Assembly (NCBI GenBank): GCA_949710005.1
Contig: OX453273.1
Span: 8,835,246 to 8,899,245 of the forward strand
DNA length: 64,000 nt
Direction: 5' to 3'
Origin: Ricordea florida
Lineage: Eukaryota; Cnidaria; Anthozoa; Corallimorpharia; Ricordeidae
Both the position numbers and the translations under genes were made by a program. Within the stretch, counting starts at the first letter, position 1, and each line of letters begins with the position of its first letter. Below the pieces are notes generated by a model. The model made no database searches, was not told where the DNA came from, and worked only from the letters and a program-made list of their open reading frames with translations. Of the stretch, positions 36,601 through 49,200 are shown in pieces.

Positions 36601-39600
36601 ATTTCAGATTTTGATGGGCATAGGCGTGGGCTGGTCATTCACTCTTAACTTCTTGCAACCACTTTTTGGCACTTAGTACTTGTTCCTCTATTAGTTAAAG
36701 AAGAAACAAATGATGCAATATAGCATTTTAAATTTTTAATAGGAGTTTTGAATTGCCATTGCATAGTTGCATGAGTTTTATAAGTTCCCGTATATAGTAC
36801 ATGCTTTTTAATTTTGTTGCTTTTTTTGCAGGAGGTGAACAAGCTTCCTCAGTACCATTAACAACGGCAGAGACAATTGTATTAGCTTATTTTAACAAGG
36901 GCTACACAAAGGAGGTGAAGAAAGACCTTCACCTAATGCCTGCTTGTAGAGAGTTCAAAATGAAGAACATAAAGTCAAAAGACAAGTCTGAGTTGATGAT
37001 GTTGTTAGCCAAGGAACTTCTTTTAAGTAAACACATAATCTTGAAAGATGATGCTGACTTTTATTGTCTGCACAGACAGAGTGTTGTTGTCAAAAAGGTA
37101 CCCCAAGTGTAGCACAGTACATTGTACTTTGTAGGTGTCACTTAAATGCCCTTGTTCATGGGTATTCAAGTATGTTTTAGTGCCTTTACTATTCTAGACA
37201 CAGTCCAAGAATCATGTTGTAGTTTATAGTAAAATTGTTAGCAAGTAGAAAAGCGTTAACCATAAGTTGACTTGTTTTGTTATAGTTGGTGAGAGTATAT
37301 AATTATGATGTTCCCTTTGGGAGATTAGTTGTGGAAAGAACCAGTAAGGGACAATTTGAAATTGCAAGAACAAGAGTTTTATTATCATCAAGTTTTGTTG
37401 TATATATAAAATAATAAAAGTTGGAAACTGACACATTTTGTTTATTTAATTTAAATAGAATATAGTCAGAATATTCCTTGAATATGATAATTTAGTCAGA
37501 TGGTGAAAAGTAAACCACCATCTTGGGTAAATGTAAATTACCAAGATAAAATGAAATTAATATTATCATTTTGGGGAACTACTTTACCATAGAATTTCCA
37601 ACGTAAACCCAACTTTAGAAGATTTAAATATGGTAGAAATCACCGGTAAGTCAGGGGAAATATTTGGTAATTCAAATTGCCAAGGTTTGATCCTTTAGCC
37701 GTGGGATCTTTTGGGAAATGACACTATTTACCAGGAGGTTACCAACATTATTTCAACTCTGGGACCAAAGCTTTTTCCCCTGTTGTTTTGGTATTTTTGT
37801 GATAAAAAAATGTTATCATCTTGGAAAAAGTTTGGTAAATTTGATTTCCAAGGTAATCCCAGATTAGGATGACTCAGTTTTACCAAGTCTGGGATGTTGG
37901 GAATTATAGTATCTACCAAGAAATTACCAAGATTTACTCCAACTCTGGGACCTTAAGCTTGGGTTTTTTACCCCGCTTATTTTGGTATTTTCTTGGCAAA
38001 GGAAAACTTTTCATCTTGGGAAAATTTTGGTAAATTGAATTCCCAAGATGAACTGAAATTGGGATGGCTCGATTTTACCAAGTTTGGGATCTTCTTGGGA
38101 ATTTGGCTATTTACCAAGAAGATACCAATATTAACCCACCCTTGGGATTTAAGGATTTTTTCCTGTGTATACATTTACAAGTACTAGCTTGAATATGTTT
38201 CTCGTTTTCATTCCACAAGGTAAAAGATGACAGTACCATATTTAACCTTGCATAAGTTGACCTATCAAGACCTAAAAATCAACCCAAAAAATCGCCCTAG
38301 ACTTACACATGGGTCAAAAGCTCAGATCCAAGTATCAGTTTTGATAAGCATAATAATTGCCTTTTAATGTTAACAAACATGTAATGAACAGCAGCACAGT
38401 TTAAACATAAGTTCACATAGTGATCCGTTTCTCTATATCAGAGCTTCATGTTGGAATGCAGCAACATTTATCTGCTAATTTAATGTAAACCTGAATGTTA
38501 TAGATGCTCACTTGCTCAATTTCGTCATCTTTCATGCATCAAACTTCTCTGCTTAGTAACCTGGCAGGTTAGCTTGGCAGCGAGCATGTTTTGACAATAT
38601 AGTGTTGATTGGTAAGTGTTTTTTTTTTTTTTTAACCACTGTGATGGCTAAAATGACCACATACACACTTGTTGCTAAAACAGGTAAAACGTGTGTATAT
38701 GTTGTAGCTCCATTTTTTCTTGGTTTAAATTCTATTTTCCTTTGTTTTTTTGCTATGACAATGTATGATAATGAGTTTGAAACAAAGGAAAATAAAATTT
38801 AAACCAAGGATAAAATTGAACCACAACATATAAAGTATGTGCAATTTAACAAATCGAATGTGGTTTAGCGTTGTCTGTACTCTTGCCAACAACGAGTATG
38901 TGTCATCACATTGGTCAAAATGTTGTGGACTCATGAGGTGTAGCCAAGTGAGTCCACGGCAAATTACAGATAACGCTAAACAACGTGCAGACAATGCTAA
39001 ACCACATTCAATTTGTTCTTTACCACAATAGCAATGTTAAAAAAAGTCAAAGGAAATGTTTTTCCAGAGCGTGACCAAGATCATGACACAAAGAAAGAGA
39101 AAGTGTTGTCTATAACTTTCTCGCAATCTGATTGGTTTATTCCCCAAAATGAGCATTTCTGATTGGCTATTGCCTTGAAGACACATTGATGCGAGCAGCG
39201 TTGTCTAGACTCTTATCAACAATGGCAAATTAGCCAATCAGATTACGAGATTAGTAACAAATTTTGGTAAAAAGTAATTTATTAATTGAAACTTCACATT
39301 GGAACTTGTTGTGATGTGTTCACATAATCCATAATAGCTGAAAGAAAATTGTAAGAAACACAAGATACATTTTCCAAGAAATTCTTTCCTAGAGATTAAG
39401 AAAATCTAGTTTTGGGGTGAAAAAATCCCAGTCATGTCATGATGTATACCGTAGTTACGATGTTGAAAACATTCTTCACTTACCGTCAAGTCATCAAAGT
39501 CATTTGCAATGGCTCTTTTCTTCCGTCTTCTCCTTGGTGAGCTTGTTGAAGGTGTAGCTAAAGGCAAATAACAAAAGAAAATTAATGCTGTGAAAATATG

Positions 39601-42600
39601 ACTTCTTGCTATAACTACAATCCATCAAAATAAGTTATCTTTAATTCCCTAAGAACGAATGCTAGACATTTACAATTCTTCCAGTGGAGTTACGAGCAAG
39701 AATCTTCTTGTTAATCCACTGGTACAAAGGCAGAAGAACTTTCACCTCTAGAAGTCTATATAGTTATAAGGAGATCTTAATGCTTATCTCATGGCTATGT
39801 AAAGAAATTAAATATAAAAGAATAGAAGAAGTAAAGCGATAACACTGCAGGGCCTGGGAGTTACATTTCAGAGGGAAAATCTCTCCGTTTATACCTATTT
39901 TCTCCACAGTGTTTTTTAGTGGAGTTTGCTTCTCTCCACCAATGAATCCACGGCAGTTGGGTGCCTCGCAGTAACAAACTTGAGCTATTTTCCTACATGC
40001 AAGTCAAACAAAGCAAAAAATATTAGCTTCATTCATGTGAGGAAAAGCCACTTGCAAATGCATAGTTTGTTTTTACTCTATTGCCATTATCAAATATTTT
40101 ACATGCCAACCATGAGGACAGCAGAATCTAGTAAACTACTGTTAAGCTACATGCAAGTCAAGTTACATGTACATCAAGTAGACAATCACCAACAATCACA
40201 GACTTTAGTACACAGCTTTCTTTGCATGTATGTGTAGTTTTACTTCAATGAGGCCAACCAGTTAAGTAACATATTTCCAGGTGTACTTCCTTATACTGTA
40301 CATTACTACTGTTCTGTATGTTACAGTAAGTACATATACAAACCCATAACGTTGTAGTTGGTAGTCAAAAGTCAGTTCTGTTCCAGCTGGTATTCTGCGC
40401 TGGGTGAAAAACCCAATCCTGAGCAACCCATTCACTGTCCACTGAATAAAAATAGAATTAATAGTTGGGCTGTATTTAACAGAAGGGGATAAAAAAACTA
40501 CAAGATTTTACACCTGTTTCACATTGATTGGTCAAGGCATTGTCTTGTTTGTAAGGGAAATTAAAAAAGCCATCTTTGCTTAGTCAGCATCTTTGTGCAC
40601 ATTGGTAAATATTTTCATTGTTTCCTTTGAATAGCCCTCCTAATTGTGGGCAAAAGCTCTGTAAGTTAGAATTTTTTAGATTTAATAAAGAATTGTTACT
40701 GAAAATTCCTGTCCTACTGGAATAAAAGCCAAATCTTGTACTTGACCAAACCTCTGGAGCATATCATATGTTACAGCATCTTTTTAAACAAGACTATAGG
40801 ACTTACTCCCCTTACCTTTTGAGTCTCACAATTTGAGTCACAGCTGTGGTTTATAAACCGTGACAAGTTTCCCCTGAATGTTGCATCAATGATCTACGGA
40901 CAGCAGAAAATAATGTAAACTGAAACAACTGCAAATAACAATAATTATAATTATTGTTTTGCATGCAGCCTATCAAAGGAAAAACAGAGTAATACATGTA
41001 TATGATAATATAAATTTGTTCTTTTGTCTCACAATGGAGTCACTGGATGATGATAATAGTGATGTTTGGACTGCTTACAGTAATTAACAACAATCGTCGC
41101 AAAATGGAGGTTAGGTGCCCCAGGAGACTATGGGCCTGAATGACTGCCCAAACCCCCTACCCTAAGAAGACCGCCCAGCCGGCAGGTACTGCCCGCCTTC
41201 CCAGCCATGAGCCCCCCCACACCCTACACCACACACTGGGCACCCGTCACACTGAGCCGAGTTAGTGGAAAATAATAAAATATATAAATAAATAATAAAA
41301 TAAATAAATGAATAAATTATCAACTAGATAACTAATAACATAATAATATATCAATGACAGAAACAATAATATAACTCAAACAAATACCAAAAAAAAAACA
41401 ACTATGAAAAAGCCAAGGGCAATTAATGGGGAGGGAGGGAAACTCGAAGAACGGATGAGAACAACTCAAGAGCAACTGCCAACTTGGAAGGCAAGGTACA
41501 CACTAAAAGTACACAATGCATACGATGAACCAAGGCATCAGGAGAAGACCGCTGGCCGTCGTCCCAATCAACTGCCCCAGGGCTCCGCTGACCATGAAGG
41601 TTACATGCCAAGATGGCTACCTGCTGCATGCCCGAAATGACAATATGCTGCTTTCTTGTAAGCCATCTGTAGATCCAAACACACTGCCCCACATGTGTGG
41701 ACCACTGACAAATATACCAGATGCCACAGATGCCAACTGGTGATAAGATCACCAGTACAAAAAAGCATGCTAACCGCTACAAACGCTAACCGCTACAAAC
41801 GCTAACCGCTACAAACGCTAACCACTACAAATGCTAACCGCTACAAATGCTAACCGCTACAAATGCTAACCGCTACAAACACTGACAACTGACATACTGA
41901 CTGATGATACGCTGACTGATGATACGCCGTAGGATGAAACCACCAAGGGAAAAAACACATAACATTGCTCCTCGTAGTTAACTAGCTTAAATTACATTTA
42001 AGTCTATTATATGTATGTATAGTAAGCCCTATAATTTGCCTTTAATATACATTAAGCATGTGAAAGAACTGGCAACTGGCCAGGAAATTATCTGCAGTCT
42101 TGGTAAAGGGTGGTAATTGGTGCATTGGTGGTAAAGGGTGGTATGATCTGGATTTGGATTTGGATTTGTGATCTGACAACACTCAGACCATGGCACATCA
42201 AAGGATCTGATGAATCCTCTCCCATAATGGCTTCATTGGTTTCTTTTATGTGCCATGATCCATATGATCTTGGATCACAAATCCAATGGCACTGCGTTGT
42301 TTACTTAGACAAGAAACTTGACTCGACTCTGTCTCACTCTACCCAGGCGTATAAATGGCTACCACCAACAGTCCTGAACTAGACTAGCATCCTGTCCAGG
42401 GAGGAGGAACAATGCTCCCAGGTGGTTCATGCTACTGCAACTAGCACAAGCTCTCATTGCATGGGCTTTAAGGCTGGTGTGTACCTTTCCCTTTATCTTT
42501 ACCTATAATTCAATTACTGTAAACACTTACCTCGTCTGCCCTCAGTGTCATGAAGTAGTAGTGCCTTCGATTCTCCTTGTCATAACGTTCTGCTCTTTCC

Positions 42601-43622
42601 TGGAAATCCTTGTAACTGAGAACCTCTCCACAATATTCCATTACAAATTGATTCCTAGAGAGTTACAAAAACAGCCTAATCAGTCAACTCATTCTACAGA
42701 TTGCCAATGGCTCTAGAAAGTGAGTGAAAGCAGCAAGTACGCACTGTTCAAGATCTTCCAAAGTCCTAAGCCCCCATCCCTTGTGCTCAGTTTTGAAGAC
42801 TTCAACCTTGACTCTACAGCCCTGCAAAATAAATAAAAAGTGAGTTTTACATGTATGTTGCATACTGAATGCACTGAGTCTCACAGAGATGGACTACTTT
42901 CTCAAGAAACTGTGCTGACTAGGTTGGGAATTGGATCACAAAAAAATACACAACTGCACCATCACAGCATGGAATGGTGCATGATGAAGTCGTTCTTACC
43001 TGCTGAAATCTTGTATTGGTACAGAACTGTCTACAAGGACATCTGCTATTACTGCAAAGAAGAAACACTTTGTCTTATTCCGTGCCTTGACAGAAAGTGG
43101 ATTGGGACAAAACTGATTGCTTATTACAGATCTGCCAAGTGTGTTCGATAACTTGAACCTTCAATGGAAATTGACAAACGTTTGAGTAAATATTGGAAGT
43201 GCAAGTTATCATGGGTAAAATTATATCAAAAATAACCTGAGGCAGGGTTGGTGCAGTGGTGAGAGTGCTCACCTTCCACCAATGCGGCCCAGGTTCGATT
43301 TCCAGCCCTGGTGTCATACAGTATGTGGGCTGAGTTTGTTGGTTCTCTAACATGCTCCAAGAGGTTTTTCTCAAAGTACTCTGGTTTTACCTTCTCCAAA
43401 AAAAACAAACATTTGATTTCATTTGATTTCAATTCTGCTGTGTAGTGTCCGCAACTAGTACCTCAGTACTTGATACAGTTGACACTCCAATAAAGTTCAT
43501 TATTATTATTCTTTAAGGGAAACAAAACTTGCCTTGAGTTAGCAAGAGTTCTAGTTAGCAAGGGTTTGAGTTATCAGAAGTTGACTGTATATTAACCCTT
43601 TCACTCCCAAGAGTGACTTAAC

Positions 43623-43657
<35 letters not shown>

Positions 43658-46219
43658 TGGGAGTGAAAGGGTGAAATGAGGACCAAATGAGACAATTGCC
43701 CATTCTTCCTCCGTAATTGGTTTTAACGTGGGCCGAAACCATAACCTGCAAATTGCAGGCTTACATTTTGATATCGCTTTAAAACTGGTGAGTGTTACAG
43801 GTTTGCAATGTTGTACTAGTCATATTCAACTTGATGTTAATTGCAGAACGAATAAAGAACTTTCAATGAAACTTGAATGATGTAATTATTGTGTCCTTGG
43901 CTTTCTTTCTGACATAAATTAGAAGCGTAGATGTAACACAGAGCGAGAAATTCAAAGTTTTGTGAAATAGAGCGATGCATGCGCCTCTATGATTGTTACA
44001 CGTTACATGCGAATTTTATTGTGTTCATTTAAATGATAGAATTTCTTGAGACCCTGAAAAGGTCTAGCCCTGACATTTTTCTAAGTTATTTTACAGAGTA
44101 GCCAATAAATTACACGTAGAAAATGTTTCAGCGAAAAGCAGCAAATATCAAGTGAGATATTTAGGTTGAAAGAAGTACTGTGCTACTCATCTTTCTATTC
44201 CCAATGGGTAGGATACTTGTCACATTTTTTATGTTATATGCTATGAAAATGGAAAACACCTGGACCTTTTCTATTTCTAGCCTTTTATTAGTCTCTATTA
44301 TAATAACAATGTTGCAAGAACATGAAGAAAATTATTTCTTGAAATATTAACATTTAAAGATGGAGATGGATTGGACATGTGCTTCGAATGGACAACAACA
44401 ACATAGCTAAGACTGCAATGCGCTGGACACCTGAAGGCAAACGCAGAAGAGGGCGCCCAAAAACAACGTGGTGCAGAGCAGTAGAAGCGGAGTTAAGGGA
44501 GCTCAATTACAGCTGGAGCACCATTGAAAAACTGGCTAGAGATAGGCAAGGTTGGAGGAACTTTGTTGCTGCCCTATGTGCCACACAGGCATGATGGGCA
44601 GTAAGTAAGTAAGTAAAGATTTATTATTGAAAACATATTTTCACCTCATAAAATCTCTAATATACAGTACTGTATATCCAGGATATGCATGCGAAAAATA
44701 TTGAGAAAGCTTTCTTGTATCAACAAGAGAAGATGGATTGAAAAAACAAGTGCATCACCAAGCTACCCCCTGCATTATATCACTAGTACCCATTTAAACA
44801 ACTTGGTGAAAAGAGACAATACCAACTTACATCTCTTGTCTAAGGGAAACCACAGTGTTATCATTAAGGCTTGATCCCCGGATGTCCCAAATGGAAGTGT
44901 GAAATGCTTACCACTACACTACCATGCCTCCCAGTTAAAAAAATGAAAATCCCAAAAACATAGAAATATAAGTACAAACCATTCAATCATTAAGAGTCTA
45001 TTGAGGCAATCCTCTCCACATCCAACACAGTCAGGATCATCTGTAGAATGGAAAACACACGCTAATTATCCCGTTGTCACTTCAAAATATAACAGCACAA
45101 AACATAAAAGTAATTGTGACCTTCCATGGGAAAGTGTACACTAATGCTTTGCCATTTAATGACTTAAAACTAACAGATATTTAATGGTTTTCAACACTGT
45201 TCTGACGTTTTGAATTAATGGTCTAAAGGAACACTTTGTTAGGCGACTTGATTGTGACCCCGAAGCGGAGTTTTGACAAATTTCAGACTATCAAATGAGC
45301 AAGTCAAACGTTGAAACAAGAAGAATTGACAATTTACAATAATTATTTTTATAGTCAAAGAACTAGCAACATAAAATGGACTTGTATCAAACTCGTTTAA
45401 GAAACAAAGTTTTCTGATCGATCGCTTTTGAATCACTCATTGTGACGCCTGCAACAAATCCACTGTGTGTAGATTTCGTTCAACATGAGATGTTAAAGCA
45501 GGGCTGAGCTAGGAGTCAGCTCAGTTGAACAGCTCTATTTTTTTTAGAAAAAAAAAAAGAAACTGTCTCCCATTCCTGTGCTTCATTACAAGAAATCAGA
45601 AAACAAGAAATCTGAAGTAAACAAACATCACATATGGCACAGAACAATATGTCTGGGAGGGGAAATGGTGACAAATTTCTTTTCCACAAGATCCAAGGCC
45701 TGCTTCAGTCACGTAAGTGAACTAAGCAGCCGAGGGGGGAATGGGTAATGTACTTGACTGCACTTATTTCTCTTCACAAGCTGTTTTTCCACAAAATTCA
45801 GAATTACAGAAACCTCTCCACACAATTACAAGACAACTAACATACAAGACTAGCTTAACGATCTAACAGATGACGCTAATGCTCTAAAGGTTATGACAAA
45901 ATGCTCTAATGGATGAAGCTAAAGCCTTAACTGATAATATTAACGCTGTAATGGGTAAAGCTAACACCCACACAAATAAAGCTAACGCTCCAACAGATAA
46001 TGCTAATGCTCTAACAGATAATGCTAACACTCTAACACTTTCACAAAACCTTCTAATGGATGACTAATGGATGACTATCAGATGCCTAACGCTTCAGTCA
46101 ATCTAACGGTTAAGTGTTAGTGTACGTTTTCCCAAGGAAGGTCACAATTTTTCCCACCATAGTGAAAGTAAAAAATTTTTTCAGGATTTCATTTTAGAGA
46201 GGGAAAATATATGAAAACA

Positions 46220-46273
<54 letters not shown>

Positions 46274-49200
46274 TGATGATGATGATAATAATAATAATAA
46301 TAATTTTTATCTAAATACTAATATTCTATTGGCATCAAAAACTAACTATTAATTTATGTCATTTTATTTTTTTTTTTAAATTTTTACGATTAAAAACAAT
46401 TCATTTTGATTACCAACAATCTATTTCAATTAAAAACAAAACATTTTTCAAGCATAATGTATTCTAACTGGAAAGGGGAAATAAAATGGAGTTCTCAACA
46501 TCTCAGTGAATATTGGTGAGTTCTTTTAATAGTAACAATAATAATAATTATTATTATTAATATCATTGTTTACCAGCATCATAGATGCATTCACACTGCA
46601 TCCTCCGAACTTCTTTGTTGATTTTCTTCTTCCTGCAATAATAGTGCAGTTCCAAAATGTTATCATGCACTCAAAAAGAAATTGCCTTTAGATTATACTT
46701 CTCTGTTTACTACACCTGATGCACTGTCAATGAAGGCTGTTTATCTATCAAAATGTGCTCAAAGGTAAATACCAACTAGTTGTAAGGTCACATCTAAAAA
46801 CAACTGCACCTGTTTCACTCGATTGATCACTCCTTGCATTTTCATTACAAAAGAATGACCTTTTGATTTTACAGAAGGGTGTAAGCATCAGCTATTTTGA
46901 GTATTTGGTCAGCAGTGAGCAGGCCCAGATGGACGACAAATTTTAGCTCTGTTGTTATTCATTCTTTCAATTGTTAAACGCTCTATAATCTCTTCCATTT
47001 TTTGTTAGTGTTTATTTTACATGATGTAAATGTTAATAACACAATGCCGGGAATCAGTTGCTGTCCTTAAAAAGGAAAACCAAGTGGAATCCTTATCTGA
47101 AGCGATGCAAAAACTTCAGGAGAAATTTGATCAAATGCAACTGATACCTTCCTTGTGACTTGTCAATGTTGATCTGTCCACCATCAGAGAGAATACCAAA
47201 AGTCTTGAATTCTTAAGTAGGGATATGATGAACTTATTCTATCTCAAGCTCAAGCGACAGCCGAATTAAAGCAAGTTTGTTCTTGCCTGGATGAACTGAT
47301 TGAAAAGACTGATGCTATTGGTCAAGCCGTCAACAAAATAAAATAGTAGTTACAAGTTTAAATTAAAAATTGTTGGACTGCCAGAAATTAAAGAAAAAGA
47401 ATCAGCAGAAGAAAATAGTTCCTTGTGTGTCAAGCTTTTTTGGGAGATGAGAGCTGAAGTCAACATTAATGACATCGACATAGCACATCTCATTGTTAAG
47501 ACTGTACAAAGTAATATGGACACGCCTGTGGAATTTTCATTGATTTAAAAAAAAGCATTTGATACAGTCAACCACTCAATTTTGCTAACTTAGTTATATC
47601 ACTGTGGCATTAGAGGCATTGTAAATTATTGGTTCTCTTCATACTTCAAACATGCTTTTTGCTGATAACAAACTCCAGTCTCTTGAGGCCACAGTTCATA
47701 ATGAACTTCACAATGTATGTTACTGGCTGACAGCAAACAAACTGACACTTCATACAAAAATCTAATTTTGTCATATTCTGACCACGACAAAAAAAGCTCA
47801 AATATGACACATGGGTTCTGGAGTTTGTTTGAAATTCCCGAAGTTTGCTACGAACTTGGAAATTTACTGACATAGTTGTCAATCAGATCGCTAACTTGGA
47901 AACGAAGTTGCAAATTTCAAGCCAAACTTCACTGGTAAGTAGCGAAGTTTGTTGCGAGCACAGTTCGTGCCATTTGGTGTAGCTGGGTTGGCCACATAAT
48001 AACAAATGAATCTGTTCACGTTGCAAGGGAAAGCAATCCGAAGTTCTGTCAGACAGAAAATTTTTGAAAGCTGGTTAGAAGGAAAAGGGCCATTACAAAT
48101 GGGAAATGAGACTACAGAAACAAACCATTGCCAACAATGTTGATAACTTCGTTCACAGAGGGAATGCTGAAGCTGAAAAAGGAGGAAACAAATGTGGCCA
48201 TCCAATTCAACAAGTCTACCATAACAGAAGATAAGACAAATTAAGAACTAGAATAATGACAATAATAGCGCCGGCTGTCAAACAATTCCAACTTCCCGTG
48301 CCAAGTTCTGAACTTTGCTACACGTGAATTCGCAACTTTGTTTCAAAGTTTGCAATTTGATTGACAACTACGTCATGAAATTTCCAAGTTTGTAAAAAAC
48401 TTCCGGAATTTCAAACGAACAGGGGAACCCATTTGTCATAAAGTTTTGTGAAATGCATTGTAAAGTAATAGATAACAATACTAATATCTTGGAGTATTGA
48501 TTGATAAAATTAATAAAATGATGTTGATGATGTTGTTGTTGTTGGGTCTGTCCTAGTGTACATAAGAGCTGATACAATAGACCAAACAATACATTACAGC
48601 TAACCAATGTCTCATAAAAATACAATACAATGGTTATTCCCTCATGTACCAGTATATGAGGACAGAACCTATATTTGTTAGCATGCATATAAAAACCATT
48701 ATTTAATAAATGATCTTAAAGAAAACTATGTTAACTTTTAGATAATAAAATCACAATGCAGCAAAGTTTTACCTGTCAAAGAGGTATGCATTCTCTTCAA
48801 TGTACTCATAATATGGTGGTTGGTATTCTTCAGTAGAAGAAATAACATGTTCACCAGACACCTGTGAATCAACAACACATTTATTTAAGAAAACATAATC
48901 CAACTGTACTTCTTATTTGCAATGTTTTTAGCCTGGAAAGACTGATACAAAAGGATTAGTTTCTGCAGGAAATGGTGTTGTGTTGGTGGGAAACAGACCA
49001 AATGATTAAAGGCTAATGATCAAAACATTAGTCTACCTTGAAGGAGTTTAAAAGAATTACAAAGTACATGATTTACTTTATGTTTTCTCCAGGCAAACAC
49101 ATCATTTTCTATTTCCTATTATTATGATTATGACTTCCATGCCATAATTCAGGACACAATAGTTATTTAATTTTTCCCACTGTCCATTTTTGTAATTTAT

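Larger units (their letters stand above)
28310..38167. mobile_element. 9.86-kb two-gene CACTA-like transposon in SETD2 intron 12
   Basis: The left end CACAGGAAAAAATCCTAAAT (28310) is mirrored by ATTTAAGGATTTTTTCCTGTG ending at 38167. The flanking bases are TAC on the left and TAT on the right, compatible with a 3-bp target duplication carrying one change. Inside each end is a long array of TTGGTAA/TTGGGAA motifs. The interior holds a TNP2-type transposase (29468-33061, minus) and a SAM-like-domain gene (33255-37112, plus), divergently arranged and both intact. The left end is only 65 bp upstream of the SETD2 exon 13 acceptor. Classification as CACTA/EnSpm rests on the transposase family and subterminal arrays. 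The terminus is CACAG, not the canonical CACTA. Confidence 0.87.

Noticed and set aside
28310..38167. CRISPR-like array interpretation of the regularly repeated motifs
   Set aside because: Repeats are degenerate, bidirectional and in an animal intron; they are transposon subterminal arrays.
41404..41752. Overlapping ORFs on both strands
   Set aside because: Lie within a repeat block, with no recognisable domain or splice structure.
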